Shown piece by piece: positions 7,651-17,464 of a stretch of DNA of 64,000 nt. The notes beneath the pieces are model-generated. The model made no database searches. It worked only from the letters and a program-made list of their open reading frames with translations, and had not been told where the DNA came from. The position numbers and the translations under genes were made by a program. Origin of the DNA: Brevibacillus sp. SYP-B805 (lineage in GTDB: Bacteria > Bacillota > Bacilli > Brevibacillales > Brevibacillaceae); the NCBI RefSeq assembly GCF_011059135.1, contig NZ_JAALGD010000005.1, positions 139,629-203,628 of the forward strand, in the 5' to 3' direction. Each line of letters opens with the position of its first letter. The first letter of the stretch is position 1.

Positions 7651-8469
7651 TCAGGAATTATGCTTGTCGATGACGATCGAGAGCAGGTGGACATCGATGC
7701 TCGCGGGCGCGATATTCAGGCAGTAGCCCAGTTCTTCGTACAGCACTTCCTGCAGTTCCCGGACGACGGGGCGGATGGAGGAGCCGAACGGAAGGCGCAG
7801 CGTGATCGCCACGGTGATGCGCGGCAAATCCTCAAAGGAGTAGACCGTCTTGTGCACGCGGACCACCTCCGGGAAACGGGAGCAGGCGGCCTGCACGATT
7901 TTGCGCAGAACCTGTTCATGGATCTGGATGCGCCCGCCGGAGAAGGTCGGATGGACGACGGTGGTTTCCCCAATCACCTCTTTTTTGGGGGAGAGGATCT
8001 TCTGGGCGGAGGCGATCAACCGCTGGATCAGGTCTTTTTCCACTTCCACGCGCGGGATCGGAATCACATGCTTGCCCTGCGTCTCCCGGATATAGCGGGC
8101 CGCTTCGATCTCCTTGGCGGGTTTGATGCTCTCGATCGGAATATATTCAATCGGGGCGTCCAGCTGCAGCGTTTCCACGATGCGCCGGATCATTTTGCGG
8201 GACGTGCCCAGGACCAACAGCCGTTCCAGGTTCAGGCGTTCCAGTGCCCGGCGCACCTCTTCCGCATGGTCGCGGTAATGGAAGATCGCCCGTTTGACCG
8301 CTTGAATCCTGGTTTTTTCGTATTTGGCGGAGGTACCCGCGATTTTGCGCCCCTGATAGATCAAAATCCCGTCATCGAGAATGGCATCGATTTGCAGGCG
8401 ATGGGCCAATTCGAGGGCGCTGGAACTTTTGCCGGTACCGCTGGTGCCGTACAAGGCGTAAATCCGCAT
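7651..8469 (-). CDS. P-loop ATPase fused to an Asp23/Gls24-like domain
   Basis: The protein is 272 residues from ATG 8469, which lies 6 nt after GGAGGTG; the frame stays open 17 codons further up without a ribosome binding site. Residues ~1-20 contain a Walker A loop (LYGTSGTGKSSSALELA); the following ~130 residues include QGRKIAGTSAKYEKTRIQAV and LLVLGTSRKMI, consistent with a small kinase-like or uridine-kinase-like nucleotide-binding fold. Residues ~180-265 (RIQIHEQVLRKIVQAA, VAITLRLPFGSSI, LQEVLYEELGYCLNIA) match the pattern of Asp23/Gls24 (YloU-like) envelope-stress proteins. Function is unknown; I recognise the two parts but not a characterised fusion. It follows proC by 81 bp on the same strand. 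Confidence 0.7.
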   Translation of the reverse strand: MRIYALYGTSGTGKSSSALELAHRLQIDAILDDGILIYQGRKIAGTSAKYEKTRIQAVKRAIFHYRDHAEEVRRALERLNLERLLVLGTSRKMIRRIVETLQLDAPIEYIPIESIKPAKEIEAARYIRETQGKHVIPIPRVEVEKDLIQRLIASAQKILSPKKEVIGETTVVHPTFSGGRIQIHEQVLRKIVQAACSRFPEVVRVHKTVYSFEDLPRITVAITLRLPFGSSIRPVVRELQEVLYEELGYCLNIAPASIDVHLLSIVIDKHNS

Positions 8470-8550
8470 GGGGGACACCTCCCGTTGCTTGAGGTTGGTC
8501 ACGTACGTCAAGTATAGCACGGGGAGGCTCCGGCGGGTAAGCAGGTCCGT

Positions 8551-9417
8551 TCAGGCACCGCCGCCGACATGCTGGTATTGTTCCCCCAGCTCGCGGGCCC
8601 TTTCCGCAGCCCGCAGAATGGCCGCGGTGACGGCTTCCCGAAAGCGAAACGATTCCAGCACTTCCAGTCCGGCCTCGGTCGTGCCGCCGGGACTCGTTAC
8701 CTTGCGGCGCAGCACGGCCGGCTCCTCCCGGGTTGCGAGCAGCATCTGCGCTGCCCCCAGGAGCGTCTGCACGGTAAGCTGGCGCGCCATCTGCGGGTGA
8801 AGCCCCGCTTTGGTCCCAGCCCCTTCCATCGCTTCCACCAGATAGTAGATGTAAGCCGGGCCGCTGCCGGACAGGCCGGTGATGATGTCAAGCTCCTGCT
8901 CCGGAACGGGGTAGACGGTTCCGATGGAGGTGAAGAGCAGGGTGGCGATCTCCAGGTGTTCCGCCCCGGCATGACGGCCGGCGGCAAGACCGGTGACGGA
9001 CAGGCCGATCGCTGCTGATGTATTGGGCATCGTCCGGATGATTGGGCAGTCAACCCCCAGCCAGCTTGCGATCAGATCGGTCGAAACGCCGGCGATCACG
9101 GAGATCACCAACTGCTCTGGTCCCACCAGCCCGCGCAGGGAGGTGCATGCTTCCGCAGCATCCTTCGGTTTCATCGCGAGGATCAGCGTATCGCAGCTTT
9201 GCACCAGGGCTTTCCTGTCCCGCATGATCCGGACGCCGAAGCGTTCCTGCAGCTGCTGCAAGCGGCCATCGTCCGCACGGTTGGTCACATGGATCCGGTC
9301 GGATGAGAGCAGCTGCTGGCTGTGGATGCCGGCAAGCATTGCCTCGACGATTGACCCCGCGCCTAGAAAAGCCATCCGCATCGACTGCAGCCGATCGCGT
9401 GCGCTTGTTATTCCCAT
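8551..9417 (-). CDS. proC: Pyrroline-5-carboxylate reductase
   Basis: Catalyses the last step of proline synthesis, NAD(P)H-dependent reduction of 1-pyrroline-5-carboxylate. The protein is 288 residues from ATG 9417, preceded by AAGGAGG; an ATG 33 nt further up lacks this box. The N-terminal Rossmann motif reads MAFLGAGSIVEAMLAGI, and the C-terminal dimerisation domain contains LSGSGPAYIYYLVEAMEGAG and SPGGTTEAGLEVLE, both diagnostic. It is the last gene of a proB-proA-proC unit, 29 bp after proA, and should be controlled by the T-box upstream of proB. Confidence 0.97.
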   Translation of the reverse strand: MGITSARDRLQSMRMAFLGAGSIVEAMLAGIHSQQLLSSDRIHVTNRADDGRLQQLQERFGVRIMRDRKALVQSCDTLILAMKPKDAAEACTSLRGLVGPEQLVISVIAGVSTDLIASWLGVDCPIIRTMPNTSAAIGLSVTGLAAGRHAGAEHLEIATLLFTSIGTVYPVPEQELDIITGLSGSGPAYIYYLVEAMEGAGTKAGLHPQMARQLTVQTLLGAAQMLLATREEPAVLRRKVTSPGGTTEAGLEVLESFRFREAVTAAILRAAERARELGEQYQHVGGGA

Positions 9418-9446
9418 GTCTCTTGCCTCCTTCTCGTGGTGATGGT

Positions 9447-10727
9447 TCAACGGATCTGTCCGCTGCCGCGGATCAGGTACTTGCAGGATGTCAGGGCATG
9501 CAGCCCCATGGGACCGCGCGCATGGATTTTTTGCGTGCTGATGCCGATCTCCGCGCCGAAGCCGAATTCGCCGCCGTCGGTGAAGCGGGTGGACGCATTG
9601 TGATAGACAGCGGCCGCATCGATCCGGGCCAGAAACTGTTCGGCACTGCGCTCATCGCGGGTGATGATGGCTTCGGAATGGCCGGTGCCGTGTTCGGCGA
9701 TATGGGCGATGGCTTCGTCCACGCCGCCAACCGTGCGCACCGCCAGGATCAGGTCGAGGTATTCCGTATCCCAGTCCTGCTCATCGGCGGGGCGGAGAAT
9801 CGATGACAAGGCGGAATGCAAGCTGCGCGTCTGCTCGCATGCCCGCAGCTCGACACCCGCATCGTGCAGCCGCTGCAGCAGCGCCTGCTGATGGGCGAGG
9901 GGCCACTCCCGGTGGATCAGCAGGGTTTCCGCCGCGTTGCAGACGGCGGGGCGGCTGGTCTTGGCGTTCAGGACGATCGCCTCCGCCATGTCATAATCGG
10001 CGCTTTGATCAATAAAGATGTGGCAGTTACCTACGCCCGTTTCCAGCACGGGGACACTGGAGCTTCGCACGACGCGGTTGATCAGCTCGGCGCCGCCGCG
10101 CGGTATCATCACATCGACGAGACCGTTCAGGGAGCACAGGATGTCGATGGCTTCATGTTCGGTCTGGGATAGGTATTGAATCGCTTCTGCGGGAAGATTC
10201 AGAGAGTTCAGGGCGCTTCGGATGCTCTCGACCAGCGCCAGGTTGGAGCGCAGGGCGGTTCGGCTTCCCCGCAGGACGATCGCATTGTTCGTCTTCAGCG
10301 CGATGGCGGCTGCCTCGACCGTCACATTGGGCCTCGCTTCATACACCATGCCGATCACCCCGAGCGGCACGCGGACCTGTTCGATCTGCAGGCCGTTGGG
10401 ACGCTGCCAGGAGGTGATCACTTCCCCGACAGGATCGGGCAGGGCAGCCAGTTCCTGCAGGCTGGCGGCCAGGGCTTCCATGCGCCGGTCGGTTAGCAGC
10501 AGCCGGTCGAGGTAGCTGGCAGGCAGCCCGGCCTCTTTCGCTCGTTCCACATCCTCCGCGTTGGCCGCCAGGATGGCCGCTTGATCATGGATAAGCTGTC
10601 GGGCAATGGCAAGCAGGGCATTGTTTTTGTCGGCGCTGCTCAGGCGAGCCAACTGGCGGGATGCCTGTTTCGCCAGCTTGGCCTGTTTTTCCACTTGTTC
10701 GCGCAAAGCGCTTGCGGTTGTTCTCAT
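9447..10727 (-). CDS. proA: Gamma-glutamyl phosphate reductase
   Basis: NADPH-dependent reduction of glutamyl-5-phosphate to glutamate semialdehyde in proline synthesis. The protein is 426 residues from ATG 10727. Aldehyde-dehydrogenase-fold motifs are present: MVYEARPNVTVEAAAIALK, LRGSRTALRSN, the catalytic cysteine segment VLETGVGNCHIFID, and the C-terminal NASTRFTDGGEFGFGAEIG. It lies 25 bp after proB and 29 bp before proC, so it is translated from the same message. ProA normally forms a channelling complex with ProB. Confidence 0.97.
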   Translation of the reverse strand: MRTTASALREQVEKQAKLAKQASRQLARLSSADKNNALLAIARQLIHDQAAILAANAEDVERAKEAGLPASYLDRLLLTDRRMEALAASLQELAALPDPVGEVITSWQRPNGLQIEQVRVPLGVIGMVYEARPNVTVEAAAIALKTNNAIVLRGSRTALRSNLALVESIRSALNSLNLPAEAIQYLSQTEHEAIDILCSLNGLVDVMIPRGGAELINRVVRSSSVPVLETGVGNCHIFIDQSADYDMAEAIVLNAKTSRPAVCNAAETLLIHREWPLAHQQALLQRLHDAGVELRACEQTRSLHSALSSILRPADEQDWDTEYLDLILAVRTVGGVDEAIAHIAEHGTGHSEAIITRDERSAEQFLARIDAAAVYHNASTRFTDGGEFGFGAEIGISTQKIHARGPMGLHALTSCKYLIRGSGQIR

Positions 10728-10752
10728 CGTCTCTCCTCCCATCCTTTGTCTA

Positions 10753-11877
10753 TCACGCATGGTTGACGGCGGCGACGGCCAGGGCAGGAATCCACTGGTC
10801 GCGGTGAATCACCGTGCTGCCCCGTTTGCCATCCGCAGCGGCGGAAGCAAGGAGGGCGCCCAGATCGCTCGCGGCCAGGCGGCTTACCCCGCGTCCGATC
10901 AACCTGTCGTTGTGGTACACTTCGATCACGTCACCCGCCGCGAAGCTGCCGGCCACCTCCTTGATGCCGGCGGCAAGCAGGCTGCGCTGTTTGGCCAGCA
11001 GCGCTTCCGCCGCCCCGTCGTCCACGCTGATCCTGCCGTGAACCGGCGAGTGCAGGGCGATCCACTGCTTGTTCTTGGGCAGGAAGCCCGGCTGCCGGTT
11101 TTCCCGGGAAAAGCCTATATAGGTGCCATTGCCTGCGCCGTGCACGATGTGCCGCAAATCGTCGTCGCTCTCCATCTGCCCGATAAAGCTGGGGACGCCC
11201 AATGCCAGCGCCGTTTTGGCCGCCAGCAGCTTGGAGCGCATGCCGCCGGTGCCGAGGCGGGAAGCCCCGCCTGCCAGCTGTTCAATCTCTTCCGTAATGG
11301 CCGGAAGAGAAGAGATGCGCTTGGCATCGGGATGCTTCCGGGGGTCTTTGTCGTACAAACCGTTGGTGTCGGTCAGGATGATGTAGAAATCCGCGTGAAC
11401 AAGGCCGGCCACCAATGCGCCCAGCATGTCGTTGTCCCCGAAGGTAAGCTCTGCCACGGATACCGTATCGTTCTCATTGATCACCGGTATGATGTTTTTG
11501 GCCAGCAGCAGGGACAGCGTCTGAAAGGCGTGATGGTAGCGTTCACGGTCGGAAAAGTCGCTGCGGGTAAGCAGGATTTGGGCGATGGTGAGGTTGTGTT
11601 CGGCAAACAGGGTGGAGTAGGTCTGCATCAGGACGCTTTGCCCGATCGCGGCCGCCGCCTGCTTGGCGACAAGCGTGCGGGGTCGCTGCTGATACCCCAA
11701 CAGTTTGTAACCGCTCGCCACAGCCCCGGAAGAGACGAAGACGATCTCGTGGCCATCCGCCTTCAGCTTGCTGATGGCGTTGACCAGGCGCGACATTTTC
11801 CGCAGATCGCAGCCGCCCTGTGGAAACGCCAGCGTACTGCTCCCCGCTTTGATGACAATCCGCATCTTTTCCTTCAT
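10753..11877 (-). CDS. proB: Glutamate 5-kinase with PUA domain
   Basis: ATP-dependent phosphorylation of glutamate, the committed and proline-inhibited step of proline synthesis. The protein is 374 residues from ATG 11877, shortly after GAGGAGGG. The amino-acid-kinase domain shows VIKAGSSTLAF, VSSGAVASGYKLLG, PVINENDTVSVAELTFGDND and GGMRSKLLAAKTA; the last ~100 residues form a PUA domain (HGRISVDDGAAEALLAKQ). It is the first gene of proBAC and is preceded by a T-box leader with an intrinsic terminator ending 24 bp before the start. Confidence 0.97.
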   Translation of the reverse strand: MKEKMRIVIKAGSSTLAFPQGGCDLRKMSRLVNAISKLKADGHEIVFVSSGAVASGYKLLGYQQRPRTLVAKQAAAAIGQSVLMQTYSTLFAEHNLTIAQILLTRSDFSDRERYHHAFQTLSLLLAKNIIPVINENDTVSVAELTFGDNDMLGALVAGLVHADFYIILTDTNGLYDKDPRKHPDAKRISSLPAITEEIEQLAGGASRLGTGGMRSKLLAAKTALALGVPSFIGQMESDDDLRHIVHGAGNGTYIGFSRENRQPGFLPKNKQWIALHSPVHGRISVDDGAAEALLAKQRSLLAAGIKEVAGSFAAGDVIEVYHNDRLIGRGVSRLAASDLGALLASAAADGKRGSTVIHRDQWIPALAVAAVNHA

Positions 11878-11901
11878 CACCGAATCCCTCCTCTCCAAAT
11901 G

Positions 11902-12284
11902 AAAAAACCCTTTCATCCTTCGATAAGGACGAAAGGGTATCTCTTTCGCGGTACCACCTTACTTGACGGCAGTCGGCCAAATATGACCGTCGACTTTCCG
12001 CGTCGCCTTGTCGCTCCGCTGCTCACGTAGAATCTACGCTCCGCTGCTCGCGACTGCTGCTCCTTGAAATTCTCGGTCCTATTTGCCCGCTTCATTCAGG
12101 CCGTCCACTCTCTTTCTTTGATAACAGGAGAAAGCAACCTGTCCGGGTCGTCCCCGGCCGCTCCGGGACGGGTTCGGGCCGTTTCGCGGACGAAATCTTT
12201 CAGCCGGTGGATTTCGTTCTCTGTTCCGGAAAGAGGACCCTACTATTTCCCTTCAACGCTTTTCATTGGTATCGGGTTGATGTT
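11902..12284 (-). promoter_or_regulatory. T-box leader of proBAC
   Basis: The minus strand carries the T-box core AAGGTGGTACCGCG (11947-11960), followed by a strong terminator (ACCCTTTC / GAAAGGGT plus six T, 11902-11938). Upstream are a stem I with a distal GAAATC/GATTTC helix around 12200 and an ACAGG/CCTGT helix. Uncharged tRNA binding would favour the antiterminator and switch on proB. The downstream genes imply tRNA-Pro; a GAA-CCC sequence at 12175-12170 could contain a Pro specifier, but I could not fix the specifier loop with certainty. Confidence 0.9.
12012..12049. repeat. 13-bp direct repeats flanking a hairpin inside the T-box leader
   Basis: CGCTCCGCTGCTC occurs at 12012-12024 and 12037-12049. 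Between them CGTAGAATCTACG can form a small hairpin. The insert lies between the stem III region and the antiterminator of the T-box. Confidence 0.8.
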
Positions 12285-12290
12285 TCAATA

Positions 12291-12320
12291 ATTATGCTAT
12301 CATCTGCATAAAAATGTCAA
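12291..12320 (-). promoter_or_regulatory. Promoter of proBAC
   Basis: Minus-strand TTGACA (12320-12315), 18 bp, CATAAT (12296-12291), placing the transcript start just upstream of the T-box. Confidence 0.65.
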
Positions 12321-12335
12321 GCGTCAAGCGGTGCA

Positions 12336-12944
12336 TCACTTGTATTTTTCGCTGCCGTAAGCGCCGATCCGCTTGGAAATCTCATACTGCCTGGTTTTTT
12401 TGTCGCGGACCAGCCGGTAGCGGACGGTCCGGTTCGCGGCCATTGAGGGAAGGGTGATGTCGCTGACGGTAGCCGTAATGCCGGTGGCGTCCGATGTGAC
12501 GGAGGTGTTCCGCGTGGAGATCAGGACCGGCGTATCGGTCCGGTCAGGGGCCAGATAAGCCTTGCCCTTGACCAGCTTGATGTTCAGGTTGTCGTACATC
12601 GTTTCGGCGATCGGTCTGCTCCAGAAACGGGAGAAATATGCCAGGATTTTCTTCTTGCTGTCAAAGCGCTTGGGCAGCTCGCGGAACACCATGCCGTCCT
12701 CGATCACCTTCTTGCCGCCCGGATTGGAGGCGGCGGCGTAATGCAGCTCCTCGATCAAATGCTCGGCCCGGTTCAGGAAGAGCACAATGTCCCGTTTGTT
12801 GGCCGCCATGTTGTGGATGGCCGTCTTCTTCAGCTGCCGTTCTTTTTGCTGCTTCGCCTGCGTTTTTGCTTTTCCGGCCTGCTTGCCATCGCCGCAGCCG
12901 GTAATCAGCAGGCAGAACGCAAGCAGCGCCAGCCATTTTTTCAT
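12336..12944 (-). CDS. Lipoprotein resembling IseA, the cell-wall DL-endopeptidase inhibitor
   Basis: The protein is about 202 residues from ATG 12944. It starts with a lipoprotein signal (MKKWLALLAFCLLITGC, lipobox ITGC, Cys17), then a Lys/Gln-rich linker (KTQAKQQKERQLKK), then a globular part containing MVFRELPKRFDSKKKILAYF, AYLAPDRTDTPVL and RTVRYRLVRDKKTRQYEISK. This layout and the KKKILAYFSRFW and MYDNL pattern recall IseA (YoeB) proteins that bind and inhibit NlpC/P60 autolysins outside the membrane. Assignment is from memory of the family pattern and is moderate. It is transcribed toward proB but proB has its own promoter. Confidence 0.6.
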   Translation of the reverse strand: MKKWLALLAFCLLITGCGDGKQAGKAKTQAKQQKERQLKKTAIHNMAANKRDIVLFLNRAEHLIEELHYAAASNPGGKKVIEDGMVFRELPKRFDSKKKILAYFSRFWSRPIAETMYDNLNIKLVKGKAYLAPDRTDTPVLISTRNTSVTSDATGITATVSDITLPSMAANRTVRYRLVRDKKTRQYEISKRIGAYGSEKYK

Positions 12945-13047
12945 AAGGGACACCTCGCATGGAATCGGCATTATTTATAGAAATAGCATGCGTCTCAACC
13001 GCTGCGGAAAGCCAAGTTAACTTTTTCCATGGCAGGGGAGCCTCTTT

Positions 13048-13091
13048 ACAGGAAAGAGTGACTTGTCTCTTTCCTGTCGATCGATTACTAT
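13048..13091 (+). promoter_or_regulatory. Promoter with overlapping 11-bp inverted repeat
   Basis: ACAGGAAAGAG (13048-13058) and CTCTTTCCTGT (13067-13077) are perfect inverted repeats 8 bp apart. A promoter TTGTCT (13063-13068), 17 bp, TACTAT (13086-13091) has its -35 inside this structure, so it looks like an operator. Confidence 0.6.
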
Positions 13092-13132
13092 CAAAAAGAA
13101 CATAAATACTGTCCGATCGCAGAGGTGAAACC

Positions 13133-13549
13133 ATGTTTGGATTCGGCAAAAAAGCTAAAAAATTGGAGGGAACGGATTTCCTCCTGATCAAGACAGATGA
13201 GGCGCGGAACCGGACCTTTTATCTGGTGGCATTCCCCAGCATTGTGTCCAATGACGTGGTCAGCATGCTGAAAAAGCTGGAGCGTTCGTCTTTCAACAAA
13301 CCGGAATTTCTGGGGGAGATCGGCGGATTTCGCATCCTGACCCACATCGAAGGGGCAACAGGCTTTGACATCATCGACGAAGCGGATATGGAAGGGCATC
13401 CGGTGCAGATTCAGGACTTCGCCAACATTCTGCTGCGGCGGCTGGAGGCGCTGGAGGAGAGCGGCAAGTTCGAAGACTCCGAGGATCTTGCCTTTATCAT
13501 GGGTGAGCTGACGATGCTCCGGGACGGCAGCTTCGTACCGCAAACATAA
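13133..13549 (+). CDS. Conserved-looking protein of unknown function
   Basis: A 138-residue, acidic, soluble protein starting MFGFGKKAKKLEGTDFLLIK after an AGAGGTG box. I do not recognise a family. The middle (RNRTFYLVAFPSIVSNDVVS) looks like a beta-strand/helix unit; the C-terminal half (VQIQDFANILLRRLEALEES, then AFIMGELTMLRDGSF) is helical and rich in Glu/Leu. No signal peptide or membrane segment is present. It stands as a single gene with its own promoter and a striking inverted repeat over the -35, suggesting specific regulation. It is not obviously connected with fadN downstream, which has a separate FadR-type control region. Confidence 0.75.
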   Translation: MFGFGKKAKKLEGTDFLLIKTDEARNRTFYLVAFPSIVSNDVVSMLKKLERSSFNKPEFLGEIGGFRILTHIEGATGFDIIDEADMEGHPVQIQDFANILLRRLEALEESGKFEDSEDLAFIMGELTMLRDGSFVPQT

Positions 13550-13585
13550 ACGGTGATCGACGCGCCGCACAAGGCGAATTTGAGA

Positions 13586-13698
13586 TTGCAAGCACACCCC
13601 GTTTCGATTACAATGAAAAATGAACGATGATTCAGTTTCCGGTCTGGAAGCGGAACAAATAAACATTCCACAACAGTGCTGCGTGGGATGTTTTTTTA
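13586..13698 (+). ncRNA. Candidate small RNA or fadN leader attenuator
   Basis: TTGCAA (13586-13591), 17 bp, TACAAT (13609-13614) forms a good promoter. About 45 nt after the expected start, ACATTCCAC / GTGGGATGT (13663-13691, one mismatch) is followed by seven T, a convincing terminator. The transcript would be roughly 80 nt. A 30-codon frame begins at ATG 13619 but passes through the terminator and has no ribosome binding site, so an RNA product is more likely. It ends just before the FadR box of fadN. Confidence 0.45.
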
Positions 13699-13727
13699 CA
13701 CCGGGTTTATGAATGAGTATTCATTCA
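13695..13727 (+). promoter_or_regulatory. fadN promoter with FadR box
   Basis: TGAATGAGTATTCATTCA (13710-13727) matches the Bacillus FadR (YsiA, TetR family) operator, TGAATGAMTANTCATTCA. A possible promoter TTTACA (13695-13700), 17 bp, TATTCA (13718-13723) would be blocked by FadR, which is released by long-chain acyl-CoA. Confidence 0.8.
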
Positions 13728-13832
13728 AAGAGGGCGGGTGCACATGAGACGGGCTGTACCAAAATAAGGTAGAAGGTGAACAGCGCATGGAGCACTGCCC
13801 AAACAGCGCCATACGTAAGGGGAGGGTACTTG

Positions 13833-16241
13833 ATGGAACGCAAAATTCGCAAGGCGGCCGTTCTCGGCTCCGGCGTCATGGGAGCGGGGATTGCCGGACA
13901 TCTGGCAAACGTGGGGATTCCCACCTATCTGCTCGACATCGTACCGCGTGAACTGACAGAGGAGGAGAGCAGGAAAGGGCTGACACTGGCTGATCCGGCC
14001 GTGCGCAACCGCATCGCGCAGGCGGGCAAGGAGCGCTTGATGAAGGAGAAGCCCGCGCCGCTCTACGACAAGGCCAACATCGATCTGATCACCGTGGGCA
14101 ACCTGGAAGACCACCTACACCTGCTGGGTGATGTGGACTGGATCATCGAGGTGGTGGTGGAGAATCTGGACGTGAAGCGGAAAGTCCTCGAACAGGTGGA
14201 AGCGCACCGCAAACCGGGAACGATCGTTTCGTCCAACACCTCGGGCGTTTCCATCAACGAGATGTGCGAAGGCCGCTCCGACGAATTTCGGGCGCACTTC
14301 CTCGGCACCCATTTTTTTAATCCTCCGCGTTATCTGAAACTTCTTGAGATTATACCGGGACGCGACACGGATCCGGCCATTGTGGACTTCATGATGCGCT
14401 TCGGCGAATTCGTGCTCGGCAAAGGGACGGTTCTGTGCAAAGACACCCCCAACTTCATCGCCAACCGCATCGGCACGTTTGGCCTGCAGGTATCGCTCCA
14501 GGAGATGGTGCGGCTCGGCCTTGGCGTCGATGAAGTGGATGCCCTGACCGGACCGGTGATCGGCCGCCCGAAAAGCGCCACTTTCCGCACGCTCGACGTC
14601 GTGGGGCTGGATACGTACGTGCACGTCGCCAACAACGTGAAAAACAAGAGCCGGGACGAAGCCGAAAAAGCGGTGTTCGAGGTTCCCGCCTTCGTGCTGA
14701 AAATGGTGGAAAACGGCAGGCTCGGCCAGAAATCCGGACAGGGCTTCTTCAAACAGGTGAAGAGCGCCGAAGGGAAGGAAATCCTGGTCCTCGACTACAA
14801 CACTCTGGAATACAGACCGCGCGTCAAGGCGAAATTCCCTTCCCTGGAGGCGGCCAAGACGGCGAAAACGCTGCCGGAAAAACTGAAAGCGCTTGTATAC
14901 GGCAAGGACAATGGCAGCCAATTCCTCTGGAGCGTCTTCAAGCGGGTGCTGCTGTACGCGGCGGAGAAAGCCTACGAGATCGCCGACGATATCGTCGCGG
15001 TCGACAAGGCGATGAAATGGGGCTTCGGCTGGGAGCTCGGCCCGTTTGAGACCTGGGATGCCATCGGCGTGGAGAAATCGGTCGCCCGCATGAAAGAGGA
15101 GGGCGAGAAGATCCCGGCCCTGGTGGAAGAGCTGCTCGCCAGCGGCAAAACCTCTTTCTACCAAAGAAACGAAGGGCGTGTCTCCGCATTCGCCATCGGC
15201 GGCACCTACAAAGAGGTCGAAGAGAAGAAGGAAACGATCAACCTGGCGGCCTTGAAAGAGCAGGGCAAGCTGATCAAGAAAAATGCGGGCGCCGCGCTGA
15301 TCGACCTGGGCGACGGCGTAGCCTGCCTGGAGTTTACCTCCCCGCATAACGCCCTCGGGGTCGATGTCCTGCAGATGGCAAGCTACGCCGCCGAAGAAGT
15401 GAAGCGCAACTTCGCGGGTCTGGTGATCGGCAACCAGGGCAAGAACTTCTGCGTCGGCATGAACCTGGCGATGGCCCTGATGGAAGCGCAGGACGAGAAC
15501 TGGTTCGAGCTCGAAATGATGGTGAAAAATTTCCACAAGGTCGGCGAGGCGTTCCGCGCGATGGGACGGCCGGTTGTGGCCGCACCGCACGGCATGACGC
15601 TGGGCGGCGGCGTGGAAGTATGCTTCCTGGCCGACCGCGTGCAGGCTTCGGCGGAAACCTACATGGGTCTGGTGGAGGTCGGCGTGGGCCTGCTGCCTGG
15701 CGGCGGCGGAACCATGGAAATGCTGTTCCGCGCCATGGAAAACGTGCCGGAGGGCGGCACCGTGCCGGTTGACCCGTTCCCGTTCGTGGCACGCGCCTTT
15801 GAGACGATCGCCATGGCCAAGGTATCGACCAGCGGCAAGGAAGCGATCAGCCTCGGATACCTGCGGCCCACCGACCGCATCAGCATCAACCAGGATCACC
15901 TGCTGTACGACGCGAAGCAGCTTGTGCTGCAGATGGATAGGGAAGGCTTCACGCCGCGCAGGCCGCGCAAGATCCGCGTGATCGGCGAGACCGGCTATGC
16001 CACCCTGCGGCAAAACATCTACGCGATGCGGATCGGCGGCCTGATCAGCGAACACGACGAGCTGATCGCCAGCAAGATCGCCTACGTGATGTCCGGCGGC
16101 AGCGTCCCGGCGGGTACCGAAGTAAGCGAGCAATATATTCTCGAGCTGGAGCGCAAGGCGTTCCTGGAACTGATCAAAACCCCGAAAACGCAACAGCGGA
16201 TGCAGCACATGCTGGCCAAGGGCAAGCCGCTGCGCAACTAG
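13833..16241 (+). CDS. fadN: 3-hydroxyacyl-CoA dehydrogenase/enoyl-CoA hydratase
   Basis: Two-step enzyme of fatty acid beta-oxidation: hydration of enoyl-CoA and NAD-dependent oxidation of 3-hydroxyacyl-CoA. The protein is about 802 residues. The N-terminal Rossmann fold begins [20 protein letters not shown]; the dehydrogenase signature [17 protein letters not shown] and [15 protein letters not shown] follow. The crotonase domain lies in the C-terminal third ([39 protein letters not shown]), the order used by Bacillus FadN rather than E. coli FadB. ATG 13833 follows GGGGAGGG; upstream in-frame ATGs lack such a box. First gene of fadN-fadA-fadE, regulated by the FadR box at 13710. Confidence 0.97.
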   Translation: MERKIRKAAVLGSGVMGAGIAGHLANVGIPTYLLDIVPRELTEEESRKGLTLADPAVRNRIAQAGKERLMKEKPAPLYDKANIDLITVGNLEDHLHLLGDVDWIIEVVVENLDVKRKVLEQVEAHRKPGTIVSSNTSGVSINEMCEGRSDEFRAHFLGTHFFNPPRYLKLLEIIPGRDTDPAIVDFMMRFGEFVLGKGTVLCKDTPNFIANRIGTFGLQVSLQEMVRLGLGVDEVDALTGPVIGRPKSATFRTLDVVGLDTYVHVANNVKNKSRDEAEKAVFEVPAFVLKMVENGRLGQKSGQGFFKQVKSAEGKEILVLDYNTLEYRPRVKAKFPSLEAAKTAKTLPEKLKALVYGKDNGSQFLWSVFKRVLLYAAEKAYEIADDIVAVDKAMKWGFGWELGPFETWDAIGVEKSVARMKEEGEKIPALVEELLASGKTSFYQRNEGRVSAFAIGGTYKEVEEKKETINLAALKEQGKLIKKNAGAALIDLGDGVACLEFTSPHNALGVDVLQMASYAAEEVKRNFAGLVIGNQGKNFCVGMNLAMALMEAQDENWFELEMMVKNFHKVGEAFRAMGRPVVAAPHGMTLGGGVEVCFLADRVQASAETYMGLVEVGVGLLPGGGGTMEMLFRAMENVPEGGTVPVDPFPFVARAFETIAMAKVSTSGKEAISLGYLRPTDRISINQDHLLYDAKQLVLQMDREGFTPRRPRKIRVIGETGYATLRQNIYAMRIGGLISEHDELIASKIAYVMSGGSVPAGTEVSEQYILELERKAFLELIKTPKTQQRMQHMLAKGKPLRN

Positions 16242-16258
16242 GAAAAGGAGGAGTAACC

Positions 16259-17437
<1,179 letters not shown>

Positions 17438-17464
17438 AAAATTCCTTAGAAGGAGTGTTGAAAG

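Noticed and set aside
13619-13711. 30-codon frame in the candidate small RNA before fadN
   Set aside because: No ribosome binding site, and the frame runs through the terminator hairpin and T-run.
14115-16208. 697-codon open frame antisense to fadN
   Set aside because: It mirrors the codon structure of fadN, has no ribosome binding site or recognisable domains, and is explained by the G+C-rich codon use of the real gene.
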